DNA of 6,684 nt from Limnohabitans sp. (GTDB taxonomy: Bacteria; Pseudomonadota; Gammaproteobacteria; Burkholderiales; Burkholderiaceae_C). A model generated the notes under the pieces. It was not told the origin of the DNA. It made no database searches and saw only the letters and a program-made list of their open reading frames with translations. The DNA lies in NCBI GenBank assembly GCA_018883305.1, contig VEQI01000193.1:1-6684 (forward strand), in the 5' to 3' direction. Within the stretch, counting starts at the first letter, position 1, and every line of letters begins with the position of its first letter. Below, in pieces: positions 1 through 6,684 of this stretch. The position numbers and the translations under genes were made by a program.

Positions 1-795
1 CAGTTGGACGTAGCCTCAACGCTAGAGCGCCATGACCACGCCAGCTGGTATGCCCGATCGGTGGATTCCAACTATCTCACCGGCAAGCGTGTATTTGTGT
101 TTGGTGACGCCACCCATGCAGTGGCCGCTGCACGCGTGGCCGCGCACGAATTGGGTTTTGAGGTGGTGGGGCTGGGGACCTACAGTCGCGAATTTGCCCG
201 TGAGGTCCGGGAAGCGGCCAAGCAGTACGGTGTAGAGCCCCTGATCACGGACGATTACCTTGAGGTGGAACGGCATATCACCGAGTTGCAACCCGAATTG
301 ATACTGGGAACGCAAATGGAGCGCCATATCGCCAAGCGGCATGGCATTCCGTGTGCAGTCATCTCGGCGCCGGTGCATGTGCAGGATTTTCCGGCGCGCT
401 ACGCCCCGCAAATGGGTTTTGAAGGGGCGAATGTGCTGTTCGACACCTGGGTGCATCCGCTGATGATGGGCCTGGAGGAACACTTGCTGGGTATGTTCCG
501 TGAGGACTTCGAATTCCACGCCTCGGCCGCCCCGTCGCACCTGGGTGGCGCTCGACAAGATCGCTCAACCCATGCCCCGATGACGGGCCCCGAGCCCGAA
601 CAAATTTCCATTGCTGAGCCGTCCCCCCCAAGCCCGGGTGGATGGGCACCCGATGCAGAAAAGGAGTTAGGAAAAATCCCGTTCTTTGTTCGCGGCAAAG
701 CGCGTCGAAACACCGAACGCTATGCCCAGGAACGAGGCCTGACCCTCATCACGGTGGAGACGCTGTACGATGCCAAAGCCCACTTCAGCCGTTGA
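1..795 (+). CDS. bchB: Light-independent protochlorophyllide reductase subunit B, C-terminal part (5' end outside window)
   Basis: BchB pairs with BchN to form the NifDK-like catalytic component of DPOR, which reduces ring D of protochlorophyllide with electrons from BchL and so makes chlorophyllide in the dark. The frame is open from base 1 and ends at TGA 793-795. The 264 visible residues are about half of a usual BchB of roughly 510-530. Residues 15-40 carry the typical block WYARSVDSNYLTGKRVFVFG followed by DATHA, and the rest of the nitrogenase-like domain runs to about residue 172. The Asp of RSVDS is a candidate for the BchB aspartate implicated in catalysis in Rhodobacter, but this needs alignment. 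A Pro/Ser/Gly-rich linker (about 174-214) leads to a C-terminal helical domain (about 215-264, WAPDAEKELGKIPFFVRGKA) that matches the PCP_red domain of BchB/ChlB. The TTG at position 4 is an internal Leu codon, not a start. The 3' end overlaps bchH by 26 nt. Confidence 0.97.
   Translation, partial: QLDVASTLERHDHASWYARSVDSNYLTGKRVFVFGDATHAVAAARVAAHELGFEVVGLGTYSREFAREVREAAKQYGVEPLITDDYLEVERHITELQPELILGTQMERHIAKRHGIPCAVISAPVHVQDFPARYAPQMGFEGANVLFDTWVHPLMMGLEEHLLGMFREDFEFHASAAPSHLGGARQDRSTHAPMTGPEPEQISIAEPSPPSPGGWAPDAEKELGKIPFFVRGKARRNTERYAQERGLTLITVETLYDAKAHFSR
753..760 (+). promoter_or_regulatory. Probable ribosome binding site of bchH
   Basis: GGTGGAGA lies inside the end of bchB, with 9 nt between GGAGA and the ATG at 770. 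The alternative in-frame ATG at 818 has no purine-rich Shine-Dalgarno-like stretch in front of it. This site is the main reason for choosing 770 as the bchH start. Confidence 0.5.
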
Positions 796-3700
796 GCGCC
801 ACGCAGACGCGCCGCGCATGCGCGTCGTGTTGCTGACGATGGATCACCATGTGTCGAGTGCAGCGTCGCGCGCTGCTGCGGGCCTGCATCAACAACTGCC
901 GGGGCTGGTGCTGTCCACCCATACTGCCGCCGCGTGGCGAGATGACGAGGCGGCATTGCAGGCTTGCCGGCACGACATTGCCAGCGCCGATCTGGTGATC
1001 GTCACCATGCTCTTCATGGAAGACCATTTCCTGCCGGTGCTCGACGCCTTGCAGGCACGCCGCCTGCACTGCGATGCCATGGTCTGCATCATGTCAGCTC
1101 CGCCCGTGATGCAACTCACCCGAATGGGCAAGTTCAGCATGGATGCCCAGGCCGGTGGGCTGATGGGGCTGCTCAAACGTTTGCGCCCCAGTCAGAAGGA
1201 AAGCGATGGGCCCAAGGCGCCACAAGCCTCGGCGGGTGCCAAGCAAATGGCGATGCTGCGTCGATTGCCCAAATGGTTGCGATTTATTCCAGGCACTGCA
1301 CAGGATGTGAGGGTGTTTTTCCTGGTCATGCAGTACTGGCTTGCAGGCTCGCAGGAAAACATGTCGAGCCTGGTGCAGTTGCTGGTGCAACGCTATGCCG
1401 CCGGACCGCGCGAGTCTCTGCGCGCTTTGGCTCGACCCCATGACGTACTGGAGTACCCCGAGGTGGGCGTTTACCACCCGCGGATGAAGGGTCGTATCGG
1501 CCACCATGCGCATGCATTGCCTGGTGCCAAAGACGACTCCAAACCCCGGGTGGGATTGTTATTGTTGCGCTCGTATTTGCTGGCGGGCAATGCTGCGCAT
1601 TACGACGCCGTCATCACGGCGTTGGAGGCGAGGGGCTTGCGCGTCGTCCCGGCTTTTGCAAGTGGCCTTGACGCACGCCCAGCCATCGAGCAATTTTTCC
1701 AATCACAGGGCAGCACGCGCATCGATGCATTGGTGTCCCTCACAGGATTTTCTCTCGTGGGTGGACCCGCCTACAACGATGCGAGTGCCGCAGAAACCAT
1801 CCTGACGCAGTTGGATGTGCCATATCTTGCGGCGCATCCGGTGGAGTTCCAGACACTGGACCAATGGGGGTCTTCCAGCCGAGGCTTGCTCCCGGTGGAG
1901 AACACCATCATGGTGGCCATTCCAGAACTCGACGGATCGACCGGCCCCATGGTGTTTGGGGGTCGAGCGGGTGCCGCTGGCACCACCTGCAACGGTTGCG
2001 AGCGCGGCTGCACGTTTTCTGCGGCACAGCAGGCGCAAGACATGTTCACCTGCGCGGATCGCACCGAGATGCTGGCCGCACGCGTGCAACGCCTGGTCAA
2101 CCTGCGTCGCAAGCAGCCATCGCAGCGCAAACTGGCGGTGGTGGTTTTCAACTTTCCGCCCAACGCCGGGGCGGTGGGGACAGCGGCGTATTTGTCGGTG
2201 TTCGAGTCGTTGTACAACACACTCCAGTCGCTGGCTGCCGAAGGGTATCAAGTGGCGTTGCCTGCCAGTGTGGATGATTTGCGCGATCGCTTGCTCCTTG
2301 GAAATGCCGCTCAGTTTGGCATGCAGGCGAATGTGCACCACCGCATTCCCGTGTCGCAACATGTCCAGCAAGAGCGCTGGCTTGACGAGATCGAGGCGCA
2401 GTGGGGCCCCGCGCCTGGCAAACACCTGACGGATGGGCAGCACCTGATGGTGCTGGGTATTCAACTCGGGCAGGTACTGGTGGCTGTGCAACCCGGATTT
2501 GGCTACGAAGGTGATCCGATGCGGTTGCTGTTTGAATCCGGCTTTGCCCCCACCCATGCGTTCAGTGCCTTCTACCGCTACCTGCGCGAAGATTTTCAAG
2601 CCGATGCGGTGTTGCACTTTGGAACCCATGGCGCTTTAGAGTTCATGCCGGGTAAACAGGCGGGCTTGTCGGGCCGGTGCTGGCCTGACCGCATGATTGC
2701 GGATCTGCCCAATGTGTATCTCTACGCCTCCAACAATCCGTCCGAGGGCGCGTTGGCCAAACGCCGTTCCGCCGCCACGCTGGTGAGTTATTTGACACCG
2801 TCCGTGAGCGAGTCGGGTTTATACAAAGAGTTGCTGGATATCAAACAGACGCTCGATCGCTGGCGCCAGATGGAGCAAGCCTCCCCAGAAGAACGTCAGT
2901 TGCTGGTCAATTTGCTGCATCAACAATCGCTGTCACTCTCGCTGAAAGTGCCCGAGCAACTGACCGACAACTTGGACTGGATTCAGCATGTGCAGGCGCA
3001 ATTGCTGGAAATCGAATACACCTTGATTCCAGAGGGCATGCATGTGGTGGGCCAAATACCAACGCCCGCTCAGCGACTGGCCACGCTCAAGGCCATGGCC
3101 AAGGCCATGGCACTTGAACAAGACCCTGTGCTTGAACTGCTGGTTCAGGGCGCCAGTGAGTCTGAACTCCACCAACGCCTGATTCACCTGCCAGAGAACC
3201 AACAGGCGTCTTTGAAAACCTTGATCGAGACGCATCGCTTGCTGCAGGAAGACCACGAAACCCGCGGCCTGCTACGCGCGCTGGATGGGCGCTATACCCC
3301 GCCAGCCCCGGCGGGCGATTTGCTGCGCATGCCAGAGGTGTTGCCAACCGGGCGAAATTTGCACGGACTGGATCCCTTCAGATTGCCCACCACTTTTGCG
3401 GTGATGGAAGGACGTCGTCAAGCGGATCGGTTGTTGCAACGCTACGCACAAGACGGCAGCGGGTATCCCGAAACCGTGGCCATGGTCCTCTGGGGGACCG
3501 ACAACCTCAAGTCTGAGGGGGGGCCTTTGGCACAGGCGATGGCACTGATGGGCATGCAACCGCGCTTTGACACCTACGGGCGTTTGGCCGGTGCAAGCCT
3601 GGTGCCCTTGGCCGAGTTGGGTCGACCGCGCATTGACGTGGTGATCACGCTGTCGGGCATTTTCAGGGATTTGCTGCCATTGCAAATCCGCATGCTTGCA

Positions 3701-4564
3701 GAGGCCTGTTACCTGGCTGCATCGGCGGATGAACCTGAAGACATGAATTTCATCCGCAAGCATGCGCTGGCCTTCATGGCTGAACATGGAGGGACCCTGG
3801 AATCGGCTTCCTTGCGCGTGTTTGGCAATGCCGAAGGCGCCTATGGCGCCAATGTGAATCACTTGGTCGACAGCAGTTGTTGGGAAAGCGAAGACGAACT
3901 GGGCAACGCCTTCACCCAGCGCAAGGGCTTTGCCTACGGCCGCGAGGGGCGTCCCGTGCGCAACAACGTGGTGCTGCAAAGCACGCTGGCCAGCGTTTCC
4001 CTGACCTACCAAAACCTGGATTCGGTGGAGCTGGGCATCACCAGCATCGATACCTACTTTGACACCTTGGGCGGTATTAGTCGCGCCGTGTTGCAGGCTA
4101 AGCACCAGCAGCAAGGCAATGCGGCAGTCGCGCCCCCGGTGTACATCGGGGACCAGACCCAGGGGGCTGGTGTGATCCGCACGCTGAATGAGCAAGTCGC
4201 CCTGGAAACGCGCACGCGCATGCTCAACCCCAAATGGCACGAAAGCATGCTGCAGCATGGATACGAAGGGGTGCGGCAAATTGAAGCGCACCTGACCAAC
4301 ACCATGGGCTGGTCGGCCACCACGGGCCAGGTGCAGCCGTGGGTCTATCAGCAGTTGGCGCAAACCTTCATGCTCGATCCCGTCATGCGCGAACGGCTTG
4401 CCAAGCTCAACCCCACAGCGTCCGCCAAGGTCGCTCACCGACTGCTCGAGGCCTCACGCCGACAGTATTGGAAACCCGATGCCGATACCTTGAACGCCTT
4501 GTTGCAGGCGGGCGAGGAATTGGAAGACCGCCTTGAAGGCGTCCAGCAAGGAGTGCTCGCATGA
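770..4564 (+). CDS. bchH: Magnesium chelatase subunit H (Mg-protoporphyrin IX chelatase large subunit)
   Basis: BchH binds protoporphyrin IX and, driven by the BchI/BchD AAA+ complex, inserts Mg2+. This is the first committed step of bacteriochlorophyll synthesis and takes place in the cytoplasm. The 1264-residue product has the normal size for the family. A DUF3479-type N-terminal domain begins at MRVVLLTMDHH (residue 17) and runs to about residue 175. The CobN/Mg-chelatase region follows and fills the remainder. Visible family motifs include GYEGDPMRLLF (578-588), HFGTHGALEFMPGKQ (616-630), WGTDNLKSEGGP (908-919), GNAEGAYGANVNHLVD (1019-1034) and YIGDQTQGAG (from 1125). The invariant-looking His616, His620 and Glu624 are intact. 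This is BchH, not CobN, because of the bch context and the ChlH-like N-terminus. The start at 770 gives a 16-residue lead before the conserved core and overlaps bchB by 26 nt; 818 (Met17) is the alternative. The stop overlaps bchL as ATGA. Cys407, Cys410, Cys414 and Cys428 form an unusual cysteine cluster (see findings). Confidence 0.98.
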   Translation: MPKPTSAVERHADAPRMRVVLLTMDHHVSSAASRAAAGLHQQLPGLVLSTHTAAAWRDDEAALQACRHDIASADLVIVTMLFMEDHFLPVLDALQARRLHCDAMVCIMSAPPVMQLTRMGKFSMDAQAGGLMGLLKRLRPSQKESDGPKAPQASAGAKQMAMLRRLPKWLRFIPGTAQDVRVFFLVMQYWLAGSQENMSSLVQLLVQRYAAGPRESLRALARPHDVLEYPEVGVYHPRMKGRIGHHAHALPGAKDDSKPRVGLLLLRSYLLAGNAAHYDAVITALEARGLRVVPAFASGLDARPAIEQFFQSQGSTRIDALVSLTGFSLVGGPAYNDASAAETILTQLDVPYLAAHPVEFQTLDQWGSSSRGLLPVENTIMVAIPELDGSTGPMVFGGRAGAAGTTCNGCERGCTFSAAQQAQDMFTCADRTEMLAARVQRLVNLRRKQPSQRKLAVVVFNFPPNAGAVGTAAYLSVFESLYNTLQSLAAEGYQVALPASVDDLRDRLLLGNAAQFGMQANVHHRIPVSQHVQQERWLDEIEAQWGPAPGKHLTDGQHLMVLGIQLGQVLVAVQPGFGYEGDPMRLLFESGFAPTHAFSAFYRYLREDFQADAVLHFGTHGALEFMPGKQAGLSGRCWPDRMIADLPNVYLYASNNPSEGALAKRRSAATLVSYLTPSVSESGLYKELLDIKQTLDRWRQMEQASPEERQLLVNLLHQQSLSLSLKVPEQLTDNLDWIQHVQAQLLEIEYTLIPEGMHVVGQIPTPAQRLATLKAMAKAMALEQDPVLELLVQGASESELHQRLIHLPENQQASLKTLIETHRLLQEDHETRGLLRALDGRYTPPAPAGDLLRMPEVLPTGRNLHGLDPFRLPTTFAVMEGRRQADRLLQRYAQDGSGYPETVAMVLWGTDNLKSEGGPLAQAMALMGMQPRFDTYGRLAGASLVPLAELGRPRIDVVITLSGIFRDLLPLQIRMLAEACYLAASADEPEDMNFIRKHALAFMAEHGGTLESASLRVFGNAEGAYGANVNHLVDSSCWESEDELGNAFTQRKGFAYGREGRPVRNNVVLQSTLASVSLTYQNLDSVELGITSIDTYFDTLGGISRAVLQAKHQQQGNAAVAPPVYIGDQTQGAGVIRTLNEQVALETRTRMLNPKWHESMLQHGYEGVRQIEAHLTNTMGWSATTGQVQPWVYQQLAQTFMLDPVMRERLAKLNPTASAKVAHRLLEASRRQYWKPDADTLNALLQAGEELEDRLEGVQQGVLA
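3089..3112 (+). repeat. 12-bp tandem duplication inside bchH
   Basis: AAGGCCATGGCC at 3089-3100 is followed directly by AAGGCCATGGCA at 3101-3112, two copies with one mismatch. It is in frame and encodes KAMA twice, within a predicted alanine-rich helix at about residues 774-781. It looks like a small in-frame duplication and does not disturb the gene. Confidence 0.7.
4548..4553 (+). promoter_or_regulatory. Ribosome binding site of bchL
   Basis: AAGGAG, a near-perfect Shine-Dalgarno sequence, lies within the last codons of bchH, 7 nt before the ATG at 4561 and 10 nt before the ATG at 4564. It is the strongest ribosome binding site in the window, consistent with high demand for the BchL dimer. 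Confidence 0.8.
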
Positions 4565-5475
4565 TGGAAACAACCACTGTCCCTGTCTCTCAAATTGGCC
4601 GTGTCCCGCGGGGCGCGGACGGCGAGGGCAGTGTGCAGGTGCAAATGGACCCTGGCGTGAAGATTGGCACCGCCAAAGTCTTTGCGGTGTATGGCAAAGG
4701 TGGTATTGGCAAAAGCACCACGTCTTCCAATCTGTCGGTGGCGTTCAGCAGGATGGGCAAGCGGGTGTTGCAAATTGGGTGCGACCCCAAACACGACTCC
4801 ACATTCACGCTGACCAAAAAACTCATGCCCACCGTCATCGACGCGCTCGAGTCAGTGGACTTTCATGCCGAAGAACTGCGCGTCGAGGATTTTGTCTATC
4901 AAGGCTACAACGGCGTGATGTGTGTCGAAGCGGGCGGGCCCCCGGCAGGCACTGGCTGCGGTGGCTATGTCGTGGGGCAGACCGTCAAGCTGCTCAAAGA
5001 GCATCACCTGCTGGAGGACACCGATGTCGTCATTTTTGATGTGCTCGGCGATGTGGTGTGCGGGGGCTTTGCTGCGCCATTGCAGCACGCCGACCGCGCC
5101 TTGATTGTGACTGCCAACGATTTCGACTCGATTTTTGCCATGAACCGCATCGTGCAAGCCATCGGCGCGAAATCGAAAAACTACAACGTTCGTCTGGGCG
5201 GTGTGATTGCCAACCGCAGCGACGCCACCGACCAAATCGACAAGTTCAATGCCGTGGTGGGGCTCAAGACCATGGCGCATTTCCCGCACCTGGATGAAAT
5301 TCGACGCAGTCGTCTGAGCAAGTCCACGCTGTTCGAGCTCGACCCCACGCCAGCCGTGAAGGCGGTGCAGGACGAGTACATGCGGTTGGCCGCCAACCTG
5401 TGGCTCGGCGCAGACCCTTTGCCGGCTGTGCCGATGAAGGATCGTGACATTTTTGATTTACTGGGGTTTGACTGA
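4561..5475 (+). CDS. bchL: Light-independent protochlorophyllide reductase iron-sulfur ATP-binding protein
   Basis: BchL is the NifH-like homodimeric ATPase of DPOR. It holds one [4Fe-4S] cluster between two subunits and passes electrons to BchN-BchB with ATP hydrolysis. The 304-residue product is full length. After a polar N-terminal extension of about 35 residues, the fold begins at AKVFAVYGKGGIGKSTTSSN, with the P-loop GKGGIGKST at 45-53. DPKHDST (75-81) follows, and the two cluster ligands are Cys133 (GTGCGG) and Cys167 (DVVCGGF, in the switch II strand). The 34-residue spacing of these cysteines is the same as between Cys97 and Cys131 of Rhodobacter BchL. DPTPAVKAVQDEY (261-273) and the C-terminal acidic end are also typical. 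Context and motifs separate it from NifH and BchX. The gene begins inside the bchH stop (ATGATGG at 4561-4567); Met1 and Met2 are both possible starts. Its TGA overlaps the bchM ATG. Confidence 0.98.
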   Translation: MMETTTVPVSQIGRVPRGADGEGSVQVQMDPGVKIGTAKVFAVYGKGGIGKSTTSSNLSVAFSRMGKRVLQIGCDPKHDSTFTLTKKLMPTVIDALESVDFHAEELRVEDFVYQGYNGVMCVEAGGPPAGTGCGGYVVGQTVKLLKEHHLLEDTDVVIFDVLGDVVCGGFAAPLQHADRALIVTANDFDSIFAMNRIVQAIGAKSKNYNVRLGGVIANRSDATDQIDKFNAVVGLKTMAHFPHLDEIRRSRLSKSTLFELDPTPAVKAVQDEYMRLAANLWLGADPLPAVPMKDRDIFDLLGFD

Positions 5476-6194
5476 TGCAGCACGCCAGCTACCTAGAACG
5501 CAGAGGCCAGATCGAGGCCTATTTTGACCGTACCGCGGCGCAGGCCTGGGAACGGTTGACATCCGACGCGCCTGTGGGACGCATTCGTGCCACTGTGCGT
5601 GCGGGACGCGATGAAATGCGTCGAACCTTGCTTTCCTGGTTGCCACCAGACATGTCCGGACAGCGGCTGCTGGATGCAGGTTGCGGAACCGGCGCGTTGG
5701 CCGCGGTTGCTGCCAGCCGGGGCGCCAGCGTGGTCGCCATTGATCTGTCTCCCACCTTGGTGCAATTGGCTCGGGACAGATGGCAAGCTGACCCGCTGTC
5801 AACCACCGTGACGGGCAAGATCGAATTTTTAAGCGGCGATATGTTGGATCCGGCGCTAGGGCATTTTGACCACATGGTGGCCATGGACTCGCTGATCCAC
5901 TATGACCTCCCTGATTTGGTGCGAGCACTCGACACGCTGTCCCAACGCTGCCAGGGCTCCATGGCCTTCACCTTTGCCCCGCATTCCACCTTGCTGGCGG
6001 CCATGCACCGCGTCGGTCGCTGGTTTCCCCGTAGCGACCGATCGCCCTCACTGGCGCCCATGCGTCAGGTGGAGTTGCAGCGACACTTGACCCATACCCT
6101 GGGCGCCCAGGGCTGGCAAGAGGGTTCCAGCCAGCGCGTGGCGAGCGGTTTTTACACCTCACAGGCGTGGCAATGGAGTCGCGCATGCGCTTGA
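5475..6194 (+). CDS. bchM: Magnesium-protoporphyrin IX O-methyltransferase
   Basis: BchM uses S-adenosylmethionine to methylate the ring-C propionate of Mg-protoporphyrin IX, giving the monomethyl ester that the ring-E cyclase acts on. The 239-residue length is slightly above the roughly 225-230 usual for the family. It is a class I Rossmann methyltransferase: SAM motif I is LLDAGCGTGALA (65-76), the acidic residue after strand 2 is Asp90 in VVAIDLS, and the motif around FDHMVAMDSLIHYD (131-144) follows. The C-terminal stretch TFAPHSTLLAAMHRVG with WFPRSDRSPSLAP is characteristic of BchM/ChlM and sets it apart from generic methyltransferases. No strong Shine-Dalgarno is seen: only TGGGG at 5462-5466 precedes the ATG. 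Because the bchL TGA and the bchM ATG share one base (TGATG), translation probably depends on reinitiation after bchL. The 3' end overlaps lhaA. Confidence 0.97.
   Translation: MQHASYLERRGQIEAYFDRTAAQAWERLTSDAPVGRIRATVRAGRDEMRRTLLSWLPPDMSGQRLLDAGCGTGALAAVAASRGASVVAIDLSPTLVQLARDRWQADPLSTTVTGKIEFLSGDMLDPALGHFDHMVAMDSLIHYDLPDLVRALDTLSQRCQGSMAFTFAPHSTLLAAMHRVGRWFPRSDRSPSLAPMRQVELQRHLTHTLGAQGWQEGSSQRVASGFYTSQAWQWSRACA
6175..6178 (+). promoter_or_regulatory. Ribosome binding site favouring the lhaA start at 6185
   Basis: GGAG lies 6 nt before the ATG at 6185, inside the end of bchM. An in-frame ATG at 6173 overlaps this motif and has only a weak AGGCGTGG in front of it, so 6185 is the better start. 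Confidence 0.5.
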
Positions 6195-6684
6195 GGCTGA
6201 CGCCCCCGGGATGGCTGCTGGCCTTGGCCAGCCGATATGTGCCGTTTGCGGATGCGGTCTCCCATGATTTGCCATTGAGCCGGTTGTTGCGTTTGTCTTT
6301 GTTCCAGGCGGCCATCGGTATCACCTTGGCATTGCTGGTAGGAACCCTCAACCGCGTCATGATTGTCGAGTTGGGCGTGCCGGCCTGGTGGGTGGCCATG
6401 TCAGTGGCGCTTCCGTTGGTGTTCGCTCCCTGGCGAGCGCTCATCGGTTATCGAAGCGATACACACCCGTCGGCGCTGGGTCTGCGTCGATTGCCGTATT
6501 TGTGGGCAGGGGGGTTGTTGATGTTTGGCGGGCTGGCCATCATGCCTTTTGCCCTGCTGGCCTTGGCTGAGCCACGCGAAGGGTATCTGTGGGCGGGACG
6601 TATCGGCGCAGCCCTGGCATTTTTGCTGGTGGGTGCTGGTATTCAGATGACACAGACTTCTGGGTTGGCGCTGGCCAGTGACAT
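6185..6684 (+). CDS. lhaA: LhaA/PucC-family (BCD family MFS) light-harvesting assembly protein, N-terminal part (3' end outside window)
   Basis: An open frame from ATG 6185 runs off the window end without a stop, giving 166 residues, roughly a third of the usual length of about 470. The start MRLRLTPPGWLLAL is basic and then hydrophobic, and RLLRLSLFQAAIGITLALL leads into the first of about four hydrophobic segments (roughly 37-60, 66-83, 103-128 and 137-163). LGLRRLPYLWAGGLL and the final GLALASD match the pattern of LhaA/PucC proteins. These inner-membrane proteins of the major facilitator superfamily are needed for normal assembly of light-harvesting complexes, probably by handling bacteriochlorophyll. 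The position directly after bchM is that of lhaA (also called ORF477 or F1696) upstream of puhA in Rhodobacter, which favours lhaA over pucC. The gene overlaps bchM by 10 nt. The alternative start at 6173 would add MESR. The downstream part, including transport-channel residues, cannot be judged here. Confidence 0.9.
   Translation, partial: MRLRLTPPGWLLALASRYVPFADAVSHDLPLSRLLRLSLFQAAIGITLALLVGTLNRVMIVELGVPAWWVAMSVALPLVFAPWRALIGYRSDTHPSALGLRRLPYLWAGGLLMFGGLAIMPFALLALAEPREGYLWAGRIGAALAFLLVGAGIQMTQTSGLALASD

Noticed and set aside
4..6. TTG as a start codon for a short bchB
   Set aside because: The frame is open through base 1 and the protein begins in the middle of the nitrogenase-like domain, so the gene is cut by the window edge, not naturally short.
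22..558. 178-codon minus-strand frame opposite bchB
   Set aside because: Shadow of the bchB coding frame; the product shows no family resemblance.
1703..2629. 308-codon open frame on the minus strand opposite bchH
   Set aside because: Same reasoning: it is antisense to an intact conserved gene, has no domain signature and no operon partner.
3089..3112. GGCCATGGCC palindromes as a regulatory site
   Set aside because: The two palindromes arise from the repeated Ala-Met codons of the in-frame 12-bp duplication and lie deep inside bchH; the coding explanation is enough.
3272..4438. 388-codon open frame on the minus strand opposite bchH
   Set aside because: It lies wholly within strongly conserved bchH sequence. 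The protein is rich in His, Gln, Arg and Gly without recognisable motifs, as expected from a frame opposite GC-biased codons.
4533..5039. 168-codon plus-strand frame overlapping the start of bchL
   Set aside because: It is out of frame with bchL, which shows full conserved motifs throughout; the alternative product is Arg/Cys/Gly-rich and unrecognisable.
5475..6194. A possible promoter or PpsR-type operator (TGT-N12-ACA) for lhaA inside bchM
   Set aside because: Reading by eye I found no convincing palindrome or -35/-10 pair; the tight overlap argues for read-through transcription. A systematic motif scan was not possible.

Overview
This window is an uninterrupted stretch of a purple-bacterial photosynthesis gene cluster, with every gene on the + strand. 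The order is bchB (3' part), bchH, bchL, bchM, then the 5' part of a lhaA/PucC-family membrane protein gene. This matches the bchFNBHLM-lhaA-puhA superoperon arrangement known from phototrophic Proteobacteria. The source is therefore very likely a bacteriochlorophyll a-producing proteobacterium. The GC-rich composition and the general look of the proteins suggest a beta-proteobacterium of the Rubrivivax/Rhodoferax/Limnohabitans kind. That placement is an impression from sequence style, not an alignment result.

Layout: 1-795 is the last 264 codons of bchB (catalytic NB-protein subunit of dark-operative protochlorophyllide reductase, DPOR). 770-4564 is bchH (large porphyrin-binding subunit of magnesium chelatase). 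4561-5475 is bchL (NifH-like ATPase that feeds electrons to BchN-BchB). 5475-6194 is bchM (Mg-protoporphyrin IX O-methyltransferase). 6185 to the window end is the first 166 codons of lhaA (light-harvesting assembly/pigment carrier, MFS-like). No intergenic DNA exists: neighbours overlap by 26, 4, 1 and 10 nt. Translation is probably coupled along one transcript, and there is no room for a classical terminator. The promoter must lie upstream of the window, unless an undetected one sits inside a coding region.

How the genes work together: BchH, with BchI and BchD encoded elsewhere, inserts Mg2+ into protoporphyrin IX. BchM methylates the product. After ring-E formation by other enzymes, DPOR (BchL plus BchN-BchB) reduces protochlorophyllide to chlorophyllide without light. 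LhaA is thought to help deliver or assemble the finished pigment into light-harvesting complex 1. All reading frames are intact and the conserved motifs checked are present, so this looks like a working core pathway segment, not a decayed one.

The window is mostly well-known biology. The least routine point is a four-cysteine cluster in the middle of BchH (CX2CX3CX13C) that resembles an Fe-S or metal ligand set. I saw no RNA genes, mobile elements, CRISPR arrays or unknown operons.
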